A DNA stretch of 32,799 nt from contig JAGXLF010000012.1 in the NCBI GenBank assembly GCA_018334835.1, forward strand, positions 1-32,799, written 5' to 3'. The translations under genes were made by a program, and so were the position numbers. This DNA is from Thermoplasmatota archaeon. Its GTDB lineage: Archaea > Thermoplasmatota > Thermoplasmata > Halarchaeoplasmatales > Halarchaeoplasmataceae. The notes beneath the pieces are model-generated. The model had not been told where the DNA came from, ran no database searches, and worked only from the letters and a program-made list of their open reading frames with translations. This document shows positions 1-7,315 of the stretch, in pieces (position 1 is the first letter of the stretch; each line of letters opens with the position of its first letter).

Positions 1-2
1 AC

Positions 3-386
3 GGGGATAATGGCAGAGTGATGAAGAGGAAGCTGCACAGGTTTCCGCATTACGAGTTGAGAAGACAGCTGGAATACAAGGCACACTGGAACGGGATCGG
101 CTATGTTGAAGTGAGCGAGGCCTGGACATCGCAGCTTTGCTCAAGGTGCGGAACGAAGGGCGAACGGAACGCCGGCGTGTTCAGATGCGACAACTGTGGA
201 CTTGAGGTACACTCGGACAAGAACGGTGCACACAACATCGGACGACGGGCTCTTGGAAAGTTCTTGAAACCTCTTTCAAGAGCAGGGGGCTTCGTGGCTA
301 GTCCCGGAGCTGGAAGCGATGACCTGACCGCTCTGAGGGATTTTTACTCCCTCATGAAGTCAGCGAGCGGAATGCAACCTCATTAG
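3..386 (+). CDS. tnpB: TnpB-family RNA-guided nuclease of an IS200/IS605-type element, C-terminal part (5' truncated by window)
   Basis: The open frame runs in from the left window edge, so only the C-terminal ~128 residues are visible. They contain the TnpB zinc ribbon, with CSRCG and CDNCG pairs, preceded by the usual EAWTSQLCSRCG context. The RuvC-III motif follows as HSDKNGAHNIG, whose Asp is the third catalytic acidic residue of the family. The first two RuvC motifs lie outside the window, so I cannot tell whether the enzyme is active. TnpB proteins use an RNA made from the 3' end of their own gene and the element's right end to cut target DNA and help retain the element. The frame ends with TAG, followed by a right-end hairpin. 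Its codon use is more GC-rich than that of neighbouring genes, as expected for a mobile element. The family call is firm; activity is unknown. Confidence 0.9.
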   Translation, partial: GDNGRVMKRKLHRFPHYELRRQLEYKAHWNGIGYVEVSEAWTSQLCSRCGTKGERNAGVFRCDNCGLEVHSDKNGAHNIGRRALGKFLKPLSRAGGFVASPGAGSDDLTALRDFYSLMKSASGMQPH

Positions 387-432
387 CTTTGACCGGAAGC
401 TCCGTCCTTCAGGGCGGAGAGGAAGTCACTTT
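300..432 (+). ncRNA. Probable 3' end/scaffold of the TnpB guide RNA (reRNA/omegaRNA)
   Basis: In this family the guide RNA is known to come from the 3' end of tnpB plus the element's right end, with the guide lying just beyond the element boundary. Here the right end carries a hairpin at 400-419 and the typical terminal string GAGGAAGTCAC, so the scaffold would end near 430. The 5' limit given is only a guess. Inference from family knowledge and position; no transcript is visible. Confidence 0.45.
400..419 (+). mobile_element. Right-end hairpin of the IS200/IS605-type element
   Basis: CTCCGTCC (400-407) pairs with GGGCGGAG (412-419) across a four-base TTCA loop, with one G-T wobble. It lies 14 nt after the tnpB stop and is followed by GAGGAAGTCAC. 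Subterminal hairpins of this kind are recognised by the TnpA transposase, and the same sequence forms the last stem of the guide RNA. The left end of the element lies outside the window. Confidence 0.75.
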
Positions 433-450
433 TGACTTTAACCGTTCATT

Positions 451-459
451 TTTTATATA
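451..459 (+). promoter_or_regulatory. TATA box of glnA
   Basis: TTTTATATA lies about 26-30 nt upstream of the first possible glnA start codons, and no Shine-Dalgarno sequence is seen. This fits a leaderless or very short-leader archaeal promoter. The element's right end finishes only about 20 bp upstream, so the mobile element abuts this promoter. Confidence 0.6.
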
Positions 460-494
460 CCCCTCTTTTAACTTAGCTCCCCTAGGTGCATAAG

Positions 495-1769
495 ATGCCC
501 GATGATGTTGAAATACCGGATGAAGTCGATTCTGTAGCGTTGAAATTTTTAGATATCAAGGGAAAACCGAGAGAGATACGTATACCTCCGGAAACTTTTG
601 AGGTAGTGAAAAAAGAAGGTATGAGTTTTGATTCTTCTAACCTTGGCTTTTCAGATGTTTCTCAAAGTGACATGATAGCTGTCCCTGACTCTTCTACTAT
701 GAAGATACTAGATTATGGGACAGAAAAAGTTGCAGTTTTTTTATGCGAGATGAGATGGCCAAACGGAACTCCATTCGAGGGCGATCCAAGGTACCTGTTG
801 AGGAAGACCATGGAAGAACTCTCGGAAAGGGGTATAGATATCCACGTCAAACCTGAATACGAATTTCATATCTTGGATAGAGAAAATTTTGAACCTATAG
901 ATTCAGGTCAATATATTGACGGCAGGACCGACCAAACACGGATGGTCGGTGAGCTGTCCAAAGCAATGAAAGAATACGATTTCAAGATCGAAAAGATCCA
1001 TCATGAGGTCGCCCCCGGTCAATACGAGATAGAACCTCTTCCATACGATGACCCTTTGCAAGCCGCTGATGAGTTCGTTTTCATCCGTGAAATCGTAAAA
1101 GAGAAGGCTGCGGAAAACGGTGTTTTTGCGACTTTCATGCCGAAGCCATTACCTGGAGAGGCAGGAAACGGTTTTCATGTACACCTGGCTCTATTTGAGG
1201 AAGGGGAATACATGTTTTCTTCAGAAGGATTGAGTGATAGAGCGGCTGGATTCCTCGGTGGCCTCTTGGATCATGCCAAGGCATTGTCGGCTGTTGTATC
1301 CCCCACGATAAACTCCTACAAAAGGCTAGTTCCCGGTTATGAGGCTCCCGTTTACATCTCATGGGGCGGAGAGAACCGGAGCGTGTTAGTAAGGATCCCT
1401 GCGTACGGGACTAAAGAGCAGAAAAAAGGAAGGATCGAGTATAGAGCTGGAGATGCTTCTGCGAACATCTACTTTATGTTGAACTCGCTGATACAGGCGG
1501 GTATCGATGGAATGAAGAACTCTTCAGATCCTGGTGAAGAGGTGAGAGAGGATCTCTTCACCTTAAGTGACGAAGAGATTAAAGATATGGGTATTGAATT
1601 TTTACCAGCAAATCTCTCTGAGGCTCTTGATGAGCTTGAAAAAGACGGAGTGGTCAAAGATTCCCTCGGAGAATCATACGAACACTATCTCGAGATGAAG
1701 AGAGATGAAGTGGTCGAGTTTAATCAGGATATCACGGACTGGGAACTACGGAATTACCTAGATTACTGA
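495..1769 (+). CDS. glnA: Glutamine synthetase, type I
   Basis: ATP-dependent ligation of ammonia to glutamate, the main nitrogen-assimilation step, in the cytoplasm as a dodecamer. Family signatures appear in order: the N-terminal beta-grasp segment ending in SDMIAVPD, the metal-binding EYEFHIL, HHEVAPGQYEIE, the glutamate/ATP-site GFHVHLAL, the signature NSYKRLVPGYEAP, and the C-terminal RIEYRAGDASANIYF with its substrate and metal ligands. At about 424 residues it is slightly shorter than usual (440-470). No tyrosine adenylylation signature is evident, so it is probably the GSI-alpha type controlled by feedback or PII-like proteins. A GTG at 486 is in frame; I prefer the ATG at 495, but both fit the TATA box. 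Its last 7 bp overlap the convergent gene downstream. Confidence 0.95.
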   Translation: MPDDVEIPDEVDSVALKFLDIKGKPREIRIPPETFEVVKKEGMSFDSSNLGFSDVSQSDMIAVPDSSTMKILDYGTEKVAVFLCEMRWPNGTPFEGDPRYLLRKTMEELSERGIDIHVKPEYEFHILDRENFEPIDSGQYIDGRTDQTRMVGELSKAMKEYDFKIEKIHHEVAPGQYEIEPLPYDDPLQAADEFVFIREIVKEKAAENGVFATFMPKPLPGEAGNGFHVHLALFEEGEYMFSSEGLSDRAAGFLGGLLDHAKALSAVVSPTINSYKRLVPGYEAPVYISWGGENRSVLVRIPAYGTKEQKKGRIEYRAGDASANIYFMLNSLIQAGIDGMKNSSDPGEEVREDLFTLSDEEIKDMGIEFLPANLSEALDELEKDGVVKDSLGESYEHYLEMKRDEVVEFNQDITDWELRNYLDY

Positions 1770-2611
1770 TATTTCCACTCGTTGTAAAGGAATACGTAAA
1801 GCTTTACTATCCCTACCAAAGCGATAACTACGGTAAGATTTAGAAAGAGCAAAGAAAAATCTTGTATAGTTTGATATAAAAGGAAACCTGTCACTCCGAA
1901 CAGCAAAAGCGGGATCAAACCTTTGATGTATTCGGATTTTGTTCCTTCCTTGATCCTCATCATCCGTAGGCTTTCGAGATGTTCGTTCGACTTAGAAGTT
2001 TTTTCTTCAATATGAGTGACTATCTCCAAGAAATCCTTAATATTATCTGAGATACTATCTTTGTCTAGATCGATCTTGAAAGTACTGAACATAGCAAGCC
2101 CGGGTTCGAATATAACAGCTCTAAAATCTTCTTCATTTCTTTCGATCAGTTTGTTGATTTTACGGGCAATTTCACTTGAAAAAAGACTATCCGCCTGATC
2201 TTCATCGATCTCTCCTCTGCTGTAAATATTGAGGTTATATTTATTGATATTTTGGACCTCTAACTCATCAGTACCTTCTGGTTGGTTAACTTCCGACTTG
2301 TTTATGATAAGATCGTTCGACAGATCAATCTTGTTTTTGACGGCGAATATAGTTTTAGATGGGCTCTTTCTTCCCCCTCTATCGGGATGGACATAGACCT
2401 TCTTTCCATCTATCTCCCCATAAAGATTCGGCCAGTTTGAGAGGAGATTTAAACTTTTTTTAACTTCTAAATTTTTATTTTCGAAAACTTGTTCATAAAC
2501 ATCCCAGATTTTCTTTCCAAGCCTATGATTATAGATGACTCTCAACAGATAGAAGATTCCTATTATGATTATGAGAAAGCTTCCTATTATCTCAAGCCAG
2601 CTTGGTAACAT
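1763..2611 (-). CDS. Membrane protein of unknown function
   Basis: 282 residues. There is one N-terminal membrane segment at about residues 5-26, rich in Ile/Leu. A long polar, lysine- and glutamate-rich cytoplasmic-looking region follows (about 30-225), then two adjacent membrane segments near the C terminus (about 228-275). The middle contains a short basic stretch (DRGGRKSPSK) but no catalytic motif I recognise. It starts 8 nt after the stop of the AhpD-like gene in the same direction, so the two are probably cotranscribed. Its 3' end overlaps glnA, which is convergent, by 7 bp. The reading frame and membrane pattern make it a believable gene. I do not recognise the family and assign no function. 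Confidence 0.7.
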   Translation of the reverse strand: MLPSWLEIIGSFLIIIIGIFYLLRVIYNHRLGKKIWDVYEQVFENKNLEVKKSLNLLSNWPNLYGEIDGKKVYVHPDRGGRKSPSKTIFAVKNKIDLSNDLIINKSEVNQPEGTDELEVQNINKYNLNIYSRGEIDEDQADSLFSSEIARKINKLIERNEEDFRAVIFEPGLAMFSTFKIDLDKDSISDNIKDFLEIVTHIEEKTSKSNEHLESLRMMRIKEGTKSEYIKGLIPLLLFGVTGFLLYQTIQDFSLLFLNLTVVIALVGIVKLYVFLYNEWKYQ

Positions 2612-2619
2612 ATTTTCTC

Positions 2620-3177
2620 TTAATAGTCATATCCTTTCATCTCTTCCTCGGAAAAATCTACGCCTAACGTCAAAGCTATCCTGTTCACGAAGTTGAAATA
2701 ACTGGTGATCATCACTATATTCAAAATTTCTTTATCCGAAAACCCTACCTCTATGAGACCATCAATATCTTTTTGTTCGACAGAATCCGGCTTTTCAGTC
2801 GATCTTTTTACAAAGCCCAGCATGTTTTTCTCTTTTTTTGAAATATCAACATTTCTGTAGTCCTCTTCTAGTTCTTTTACTTTTTCTTGATCTCTCCAGA
2901 AATGATCTAACGCTTCAGCATGATGGTTGACGCAGTAATCACAGCCGTTGATAGAAGAAACTACGACCCCTATCATCTCGCACTTCTCTCTGCTCAAGCT
3001 TCTATCTTCGAACATTATAGAGAGATAGAGATCGAGGTGATGATCCATAGCTTCAGGCATCAGACTTTGGACTTTCATTATATTCGAGAGCTTTCCTCTC
3101 TGATTTCTGATCTTATCATAGACTTCTTTTGTTTTTCCTTCTGCTTCCTCGTATTCCACTTCATCGATCCAAGACAT
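2620..3177 (-). CDS. AhpD/carboxymuconolactone-decarboxylase-like peroxidase-related protein
   Basis: 185 residues. The AhpD-family active-site pattern is present as GCDYCVNHHAEAL, giving redox cysteines C79 and C82 and the downstream H86. In this family the CxxC pair reduces peroxides or acts as a disulfide-exchange partner. Length and the EKCEMIGVVVSSINGCDYC context fit the 'uncharacterised peroxidase-related' subgroup better than true AhpD. A TATA-like ATATTAATATACC on the minus strand (about 3202-3214) lies roughly 26 nt upstream of the ATG, suggesting its own leaderless promoter within the tail of the preceding gene. Likely role: antioxidant or thiol redox chemistry in the cytoplasm; substrate unknown. 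Confidence 0.85.
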   Translation of the reverse strand: MSWIDEVEYEEAEGKTKEVYDKIRNQRGKLSNIMKVQSLMPEAMDHHLDLYLSIMFEDRSLSREKCEMIGVVVSSINGCDYCVNHHAEALDHFWRDQEKVKELEEDYRNVDISKKEKNMLGFVKRSTEKPDSVEQKDIDGLIEVGFSDKEILNIVMITSYFNFVNRIALTLGVDFSEEEMKGYDY

Positions 3178-3216
3178 GATTTAACCCCTTATCTTGAAGT
3201 TGGTATATTAATATTG

Positions 3217-4353
3217 TTAGAATGCAGCTCGCAAGTCATCTATAAGATCATCGGCATGCTCAATCCCGACAGATAATCTTAAGAGATTTTTCGGTGTTTG
3301 GCTCTCTTCTCCCTCGATGGATGATCTATGGTCGATCAGACTTTCTACACTTCCAAGACTGGTCGCTCTGGTAAATATTTCAACATCGGAGGTGACATCG
3401 AAAGCCTTGTCTTTACCGCCCTTCAATTGGAACGACAACATCCCGCCGAAAGAGTTCATCTGTTCTTTTGCGATCTCATGTCCAGGATGAGTTTTCAATC
3501 CGGGATAATAAACTTTCTCGACTTCGGAGTGATTCTGAAGAAATTCAGCGATATTCATCGCATTCTTAGAATGTTTCTTCATCCGGAGAGTGAGCGTTCT
3601 AATACCTCTACTAATCAACCAGCAGTCGAAAGGTGATGGGCATGCACCTCCTTCTACCTGTATATTTCTTATTTCATCGAAGATATCTACATTTTTGTTT
3701 GCAACTACAGCCCCTCCCACTGCATCGCTGTGACCGCCAAAATATTTCGTTGTAGAATGGACAACTAAATCGCATCCAAGTTCTAACGGCCTCTGAAGTA
3801 TGGGTGTTGACCAAGTGTTATCGCATGCAGATATTATATCATGCTTTTTTGCGACCATAGCTGTTCTTTTGATATCCGTTACTTTCAAGAGAGGATTAGA
3901 AGGGGTTTCAATCCAGATCAGCTCAGTATTGTCCCGTATCCCCTCTTTCACTTCTTCGGTATCGGTAAAATCTATGTAACTGACCTCGAGATCCCATCTT
4001 TTCATTATATCATCGATCTGTTTTTTTATACCATGATACATATCTTCTGGACAGATGATGTGATCTCCTGTAGAAAGACTTTGAAAGACGGCCATCGCGG
4101 CCGCTGTGCCTGATGAAAAAGCTGCGCATCTTTCTCCCCTTTCCAGAAGTTTGATACATTCTTCCAACGATTCCCTGTTTGGATTATTATTCCTAGAATA
4201 GATGTAACCTTTTGGATAGCTCCCGTCTTCCGCTCTTTCAAAGGTAGTCGAAAGATTGATCGGAGATTTGATAGCTCCTGTACTCTCTTCGACCTTTCTT
4301 CCTGCGTGGACCGATAAAGTCTCCATCGATTCTTCGTCGTTTTCTTTAGCCAT
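3217..4353 (-). CDS. Cys/Met-metabolism PLP-dependent enzyme (cystathionine gamma-synthase/lyase or O-acyl-homoserine sulfhydrylase type)
   Basis: 378 residues covering the whole fold. The PLP lysine is K203 in HSTTKYFGGHSD. SSGTAAAM near residues 80-86 is the phosphate-binding loop, IETPSNPLLKVTD (148-160) is a strong family signature, and the Asp that contacts the pyridine nitrogen is in ACDNTWSTP (176-184). The C-terminal LRLSVGIEHADDLIDDL is also typical. These enzymes interconvert cysteine, cystathionine, homocysteine and methionine. The sequence alone does not separate gamma-synthase, gamma-lyase and sulfhydrylase. GGTG lies 4-7 nt before the ATG, supporting this start. It is transcribed divergently from the DUF998 gene. 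Confidence 0.9.
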   Translation of the reverse strand: MAKENDEESMETLSVHAGRKVEESTGAIKSPINLSTTFERAEDGSYPKGYIYSRNNNPNRESLEECIKLLERGERCAAFSSGTAAAMAVFQSLSTGDHIICPEDMYHGIKKQIDDIMKRWDLEVSYIDFTDTEEVKEGIRDNTELIWIETPSNPLLKVTDIKRTAMVAKKHDIISACDNTWSTPILQRPLELGCDLVVHSTTKYFGGHSDAVGGAVVANKNVDIFDEIRNIQVEGGACPSPFDCWLISRGIRTLTLRMKKHSKNAMNIAEFLQNHSEVEKVYYPGLKTHPGHEIAKEQMNSFGGMLSFQLKGGKDKAFDVTSDVEIFTRATSLGSVESLIDHRSSIEGEESQTPKNLLRLSVGIEHADDLIDDLRAAF

Positions 4354-4377
4354 ATGACACCATCTATATCAAAGAGA

Positions 4378-4534
4378 AATTGAAGGGGAGGATAAAAAAG
4401 TTCTTTCAATAATCGTAAATGTTTTGTCTTCTTTAGTATCTATAATATATGTGTTGATTTTGATAAAAAATAATATTGATAAACTTTTTAATATAGCAGT
4501 ATATTATACAACTTAAATTGTATTCGGAGGGCTC
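4378..4534. promoter_or_regulatory. Divergent promoter region between the PLP enzyme and the DUF998 gene
   Basis: This AT-rich stretch separates two divergent starts. For the plus strand, TTTTTAATATA at about 4487-4497 is a good TATA candidate, and GGAGGG at 4526-4531 is a strong Shine-Dalgarno for the ATG at 4535. For the minus strand, CTTTTTTATCC near 4393-4403 could be the TATA element of the PLP enzyme gene. The intervening sequence has several AATATT-type words but no clear operator. Confidence 0.5.
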
Positions 4535-5110
4535 ATGATGGAAATCGAAATAGAGGAATTGGTGCCTGAAAGTATCGGCGGGTACTGTGGCCTTCTAGCT
4601 CCTTTGGTCGGCTACGTCTTAATAATCGTTTCTATACTGATGCATGATGATTTCACTCTTGCCGGCAGCGCTTTGAGTGATCTCGGCGAGGTAGGCGTCT
4701 TCAACATCGCTCTCATCCTGTCAGGTATACTTTTTTTTATATTCACCTTGTCTATGTTGAGCAGAGTTGAGACCATAGTTGGAGATATAGGTTTGGCAGG
4801 GCTGGCTTTTGGCTCTATCTTCTTGGTACTCACAGGTATTTTTCCAAAAGGAACTACACCGCATACGGCGATAGTTATACTATTTTTTTCCTTTTTTGTC
4901 GCCGGTTTGTTCATGTTCAGTCTGGAAAAGTTTCTTGAATTTGAACCTGTGTGGGCGGTTCTCATCTGGTCGAGCCTTGTATTCGCTGGGATATCTATAG
5001 GTCTGGTTTCTATCCTAGATCCGGGCGGGATCGCCATATACGAGATAATAGGTACCCTGCCATTGGTTCAGTTCAGCCTGGTGTATGGAACTCGACTCCT
5101 CACTGATTGA
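4535..5110 (+). CDS. DUF998-family membrane protein
   Basis: 191 residues with about six membrane segments and an acidic N-terminal tail. The DUF998 hallmark SALSDLGEVGVFN lies at about residues 46-58. FPKGTTPHTA in the middle (about 109-118) is the second conserved loop of the family. Function in the family is unknown; members are integral membrane proteins of bacteria and archaea. The start is set by GGAGGG seven bases before the first ATG, with a second ATG directly following. It stands alone between a divergent and a convergent neighbour. Confidence 0.8.
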   Translation: MMEIEIEELVPESIGGYCGLLAPLVGYVLIIVSILMHDDFTLAGSALSDLGEVGVFNIALILSGILFFIFTLSMLSRVETIVGDIGLAGLAFGSIFLVLTGIFPKGTTPHTAIVILFFSFFVAGLFMFSLEKFLEFEPVWAVLIWSSLVFAGISIGLVSILDPGGIAIYEIIGTLPLVQFSLVYGTRLLTD

Positions 5111-5210
5111 TCTCTAGATGGCGTATTGATCTAGGCCTAGTAAAAATAAATCAAGTAAAACTGATACTACAATTCTAGTTGAATATCACTTCTATGCCGA
5201 CAACATAAAG

Positions 5211-6545
5211 TTAGAAATTGAGATTTCCGGATTCCAACTGTTTTTTGAGTTGTTTTCTCATCTTTCTGTTGCCGGAAAAACCCTGAATCGCTTTTTTGGT
5301 CTTTTTATAATGAGATATTAGTTTTCTGATATCCTTTGGTCTTCTTCCGCTGCCCATAGCTATTCTCTTTATGCGGTCGCCCTTTATCTTATTCGGATTC
5401 TCCATCTCATACTCCGTCATACTGTCCATTATGATCCTGAACTCGTCCAGTTTTTCTTGAGTATTCATGATCTCCTCTTCTGAGATAGAACTCGGTCCCA
5501 TCGGCAGCATATCGACTATCTTCTGCAGAGGTCCCACGCCTGTTAACATCTCCATCTGTTCGTACATATCTTTCAGGTCGAAATCACCGGCCAGCATCTT
5601 TTTGGCGGTCTCCTCTGCCTTGTCTTCGTCTATGGCTTCTTCAGCTTTCTCCAGAAGTTTTTCTATGTCGCCCATGCCTAGAAGTCTAGACGTGAAACCC
5701 TTCGGATCGAACTCTTCCAAGTCCCGTATCCTTTCACCATTTCCGATGAAAGCAACCGGGGCATCGGTTTCAGCAACTGCACTGAGCGCCCCTCCGCCTT
5801 TTGCAGAGCCGTCCATCTTCGTAATGATGGTCTTGGTGACATTAACAGCGTCATGGAATGCCTTAGCCTGGGGGCCGGCCTGCTGCCCGATAGAAGCATC
5901 AACGGTAAGGATCACTTCGTCGGGGTCGGCTACATTTTTTATGAGCTGTATTTCTCTGATCAATTCCTCCTCTAGAGAGTGTCTTCCGGCAGTATCTATT
6001 ATTACCACGTCGTAATCCTCGAATTTTTCCATACCTTCACGGACTATCCTGGGCGCTTTCTCTTCGTCCGGATCTCCATAAACCGGTACGCCTGCGTCTT
6101 CAGCTACCTGCGAAAGTTGGTCATAAGCTGCAGGCCTGTGAGTGTCTCCGGCTATCAATGCCGTATTGAGTCCTCTTTTCTGAAAATATGCAGCTAGTTT
6201 GCCACAAGTTGTCGTTTTACCCTGACCGTAAAGCCCGACCATCATTATAGTTTGAGGTTTCAGTTCAAGTTCCACACCATCTCCTAAGATCTTAACGAAT
6301 TCTTCATGGATTATGCGGATCAGGTGTTCTCTCGCACTCATGCCGGAGGGTGGTTTTTCTTCTATACCTCTTTCCTTTATCTTTTCAGTGAGTTCTAGAG
6401 CCAGCTGAACTTCTATGTCCGCTTCGATCATGGCTCTCTGGATATCTTTGCTGATATCTTTGATCAACTCTTTGTCTACGTGACTCGCTTTCGTGACTTT
6501 TTCAACAGCATTTCGTAGTCCGTCTTTCAGACTTTCAAGAGCCAT
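5211..6545 (-). CDS. srp54: Signal recognition particle GTPase SRP54
   Basis: 444 residues in the usual N-G-M order. The N domain is a four-helix bundle (about 1-90). The G domain has the P-loop GLYGQGKTTT at 104-113, GDTHRPAAYDQL, the DTAGR switch and TKMDGSAKGG. The M domain (about 300-444) includes LTGVGPLQKIVDMLP and a basic C-terminal helix that binds SRP RNA and signal peptides. It targets ribosomes making membrane or secreted proteins to the FtsY receptor. Length is normal for archaeal SRP54. No Shine-Dalgarno is seen before the ATG. A TATA-like AAATATTAATAA on the minus strand about 6570-6582 would give a transcript start within a few bases of the ATG. Confidence 0.96.
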   Translation of the reverse strand: MALESLKDGLRNAVEKVTKASHVDKELIKDISKDIQRAMIEADIEVQLALELTEKIKERGIEEKPPSGMSAREHLIRIIHEEFVKILGDGVELELKPQTIMMVGLYGQGKTTTCGKLAAYFQKRGLNTALIAGDTHRPAAYDQLSQVAEDAGVPVYGDPDEEKAPRIVREGMEKFEDYDVVIIDTAGRHSLEEELIREIQLIKNVADPDEVILTVDASIGQQAGPQAKAFHDAVNVTKTIITKMDGSAKGGGALSAVAETDAPVAFIGNGERIRDLEEFDPKGFTSRLLGMGDIEKLLEKAEEAIDEDKAEETAKKMLAGDFDLKDMYEQMEMLTGVGPLQKIVDMLPMGPSSISEEEIMNTQEKLDEFRIIMDSMTEYEMENPNKIKGDRIKRIAMGSGRRPKDIRKLISHYKKTKKAIQGFSGNRKMRKQLKKQLESGNLNF

Positions 6546-6647
6546 GGAAAAAAGGATTGACTCAAAGGGTTATTAATATTTTTGGTTCCTGGATCTTTTA
6601 AGGCCGAAAATGTAATGTACTCTTTACGATATATAATTATGATTGTC
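6546..6647. promoter_or_regulatory. Divergent promoter between srp54 and the PRC-barrel gene
   Basis: The AT-rich core TTATTAATATTTTT (about 6569-6582) reads as a TATA element on both strands. On the minus strand it sits about 28 nt from the srp54 ATG. On the plus strand it would give a leader of about 40 nt. A second candidate, ACGATATATAATTA (about 6625-6638), is too close to the plus-strand start to serve it in the normal way. Confidence 0.45.
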
Positions 6648-7241
6648 ATGGCTGAAGATGAAAGGGAGGACGAACCGCAGGAAGGTAGAACAACATTCAA
6701 CAGGATCAGGGGTATGGATGTGTACGATGCTGAGGGAGAACCTTTCGGACATGTGCATGACATAGAGATCAACAAAACCACGTTGAATCCGACGAAATTG
6801 ATCATCCATAAAGGTTTCTTTGGGAAGTACATGAGAGTCAATCTGAAATATATAGATAAGATCACTGAAGACGCTATCTATCTTTGGATCAGTCCCGCAA
6901 AAAATCTTATCGGAACGAGGGTGATCGATGCCGAAGGAGATGAGATGGGAAATGTAAAAGAAGCGGAAAGAGGAAAAGACGGCGGGTTGGAATATATCAA
7001 GGTGGAAACAAGGGTGATAAGGACTAAAGATGACGAGGAGCAACAGATCGATAGTTATGCTGTTCCCATGTTGTCCTTCGAAGATATGAGCGTGACTTTA
7101 CCGACGCCGTTGGAAGAAGGAAATGTCGCGACCAGGATGGATATGATGAAAGAGAGCATCTACATAGAAGCCGACGATATAATAGATGTAGGTAAAGACT
7201 GTGTCCGTCTCAAAAAAAGGAAAGAGGAATATATAAATTGA
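6648..7241 (+). CDS. Protein with two PRC-barrel domains
   Basis: 197 residues from the ATG at 6648; an ATG at 6639 and a longer frame from 6582 are possible but add unconserved residues. There are two PRC-barrel-like units. The first is FNRIRGMDVYDAEGEPFGHV with the following strands, about residues 15-75. The second is LIGTRVIDAEGDEMGNVKEA, about 82-150. The C-terminal ~45 residues resemble the short tails of archaeal PRC-barrel proteins. Some archaeal PRC-barrel proteins take part in cell division (CdpB type) and others are of unknown role; nothing here decides between them. It is divergent from srp54 and followed by purD with its own promoter. Confidence 0.75.
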   Translation: MAEDEREDEPQEGRTTFNRIRGMDVYDAEGEPFGHVHDIEINKTTLNPTKLIIHKGFFGKYMRVNLKYIDKITEDAIYLWISPAKNLIGTRVIDAEGDEMGNVKEAERGKDGGLEYIKVETRVIRTKDDEEQQIDSYAVPMLSFEDMSVTLPTPLEEGNVATRMDMMKESIYIEADDIIDVGKDCVRLKKRKEEYIN

Positions 7242-7257
7242 GATCTCAACTATCCTT

Positions 7258-7285
7258 GAAATTTTTTTAACTAAACCTTATATCT
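7258..7285 (+). promoter_or_regulatory. T-rich terminator followed by the purD TATA box
   Basis: A run of seven T (7262-7268) lies 20 nt after the PRC-barrel stop and fits archaeal intrinsic termination. CTTATATCT (7277-7285) follows and is centred about 35 nt before the purD ATG, predicting a leader of about 10 nt without a Shine-Dalgarno. Confidence 0.45.
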
Positions 7286-7315
7286 CACAAGTCAATTATC
7301 AAAGTCGAGATAAAC

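Noticed and set aside
3-386. TnpB fragment as a nuclease-dead repressor (TldR-like) acting on glnA
   Set aside because: The only visible catalytic residue, the RuvC-III Asp, is intact, and the other motifs are outside the window, so there is no evidence for inactivation.
5467-6015. Long open frame antisense to srp54
   Set aside because: Serine-rich composition of a typical reverse-frame shadow; the srp54 frame has unmistakable GTPase motifs.
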